Source: UBA7236 sp964638865 (GTDB lineage: Bacteria > Bacteroidota > Bacteroidia > Chitinophagales > BACL12). Taken from it: a stretch of DNA of 6,642 nucleotides. Of the stretch, positions 6,256-6,642 are shown one piece after another (the first letter of the stretch is position 1; every line of letters starts with the position of its first letter). The translations under genes and the position numbers were made by a program. Below the pieces are notes generated by a model, which saw nothing but the letters and a program-made list of their open reading frames with translations, was not told where the DNA came from and made no database searches. The stretch spans positions 1 through 6,642 of the forward strand of contig CAZXBG010000179.1 of NCBI GenBank assembly GCA_964638865.1, written 5' to 3'.

Positions 6256-6445
6256 TTAAAAAAATATTAGCAACTCATAAAACGCATTAAAATAAATTGT
6301 TTTAGATGTTTTTGAGCAGTTTTGGTTAGAATATAAATGGTGTTTAACGGTCACTGCTGTTATAAGTTGAGCGGTTTTATTATTGTTTTTCTGTGTTGTG
6401 TCTTCCCAAAGCTTGCGCAACATTGCCTATAAAATACGTTTTGGG
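6256..6445 (-). repeat. Interspersed repeat, copy E, containing a 55-codon minus-strand ORF
   Basis: About 6277-6445 is a third copy of the right half. It shares AAACG.CATTAAA near 6280, GGTTTTATTATTG (6373-6385, identical to 3290-3302) and a CATTG...AATACG block near 6421-6438 that parallels copies B and C. It follows copy B almost in tandem. On the minus strand it holds an uninterrupted frame from ATG 6423 to a stop at 6256 (55 residues, beginning MLRKLWEDTTQKNNNKTAQL). NNKT falls at the same place as in copies B and C, so E could be the least damaged member. The predicted product is Asn/Lys/Thr-rich with a hydrophobic tail and resembles nothing I know. Whether it is translated is doubtful. 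Confidence 0.45.
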
Positions 6446-6456
6446 TGTTGCTGTCG

Positions 6457-6642
6457 TCAGTTCATGCAGTCGCAGTTTAAATTTTTACTGAATGGAAGGC
6501 TTGTCTTATAGCGCGGTGCATACACTCCCGGGCGGGAATAATGCCAAGCTAATTTGCAGCAAAACACTTTCATTACTGAATTTAAAGGGGTCAAATTTAT
6601 TTTCTGGGGAGCATCTGTCACTTCAATATCATCAATTATCCT
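6457..6642 (-). CDS. Possible 3' end of a gene entering from the right edge
   Basis: A minus-strand frame is open from the window edge at 6642 to a TGA at 6457-6459, 61 codons. It is the only minus frame without a stop near the edge. The first 22 residues (starting RIIDDIEVTDAPQKINLTPL) look like ordinary protein. The rest is Cys- and aromatic-rich and coincides with a locally GC-richer stretch (about 6509-6545), so the true end of any gene may lie elsewhere. I do not recognise it. It may equally be intergenic sequence that happens to be open. Confidence 0.25.
   Translation of the reverse strand, partial: RIIDDIEVTDAPQKINLTPLNSVMKVFCCKLAWHYSRPGVYAPRYKTSLPFSKNLNCDCMN

Noticed and set aside
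6342..6372. Integron attC-like ends (GTTTAAC and GTTGAGC)
   Set aside because: They are only 31 nt apart end to end, too short for an attC site, and no integrase is present. The similarity to copies B and C explains the region better.
1..6642. CRISPR array, tRNA, rRNA or insertion sequence with transposase
   Set aside because: No regularly spaced short repeats, no tRNA-like folds or rRNA sequence, and no transposase or recombinase motifs were seen in any frame.

Overview
This is AT-rich bacterial chromosome, most likely from the phylum Bacteroidota. The evidence is the codon usage, the lack of Shine-Dalgarno sites before the genes, candidate -7 elements of the TAnnTTTG type before two genes, and proteins of a Bacteroidota cast (short lipobox lipoprotein, secreted Fes-like esterase). 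No rRNA, tRNA, CRISPR array, transposase or recombinase is visible.

Layout: (1) 1-693, minus strand: a short-chain dehydrogenase/reductase (SDR) open at the left edge, lacking only its last few residues. (2) 694-916: a gap with a perfect 14-bp inverted repeat that overlaps the likely SDR promoter. (3) 917-1846, minus: a secreted alpha/beta-hydrolase of the esterase D / enterochelin-esterase-like family. (4) 1847-2404: non-coding, with two adjacent inverted repeats before the esterase, an interspersed repeat and a cluster of hairpins. (5) 2405-3070, plus: a small six-helix potassium-type ion channel. (6) 3071-3628: non-coding, between convergent genes, with a second repeat copy and a GC-richer hairpin block. 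(7) 3629-5371, minus: a large TPR lipoprotein with conserved His-rich motifs. (8) 5372-6642: about 1.27 kb without a convincing complete gene, containing two more repeat copies and an open frame running off the right edge.

The four real genes do not form an obvious pathway. Each seems to be its own transcription unit: the two left genes share a strand, but a probable promoter/operator lies between them. The main unexplained feature is a family of old, diverged repeats that fills every large intergenic gap in one orientation. Three copies of its right half keep a related minus-strand reading frame, so they may be decayed copies of one small gene or of a non-autonomous element. No complete new system is evident. 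The best leads are this repeat family, the SDR without its catalytic tyrosine, the SDR operator and the uncharacterised His-rich TPR lipoprotein.
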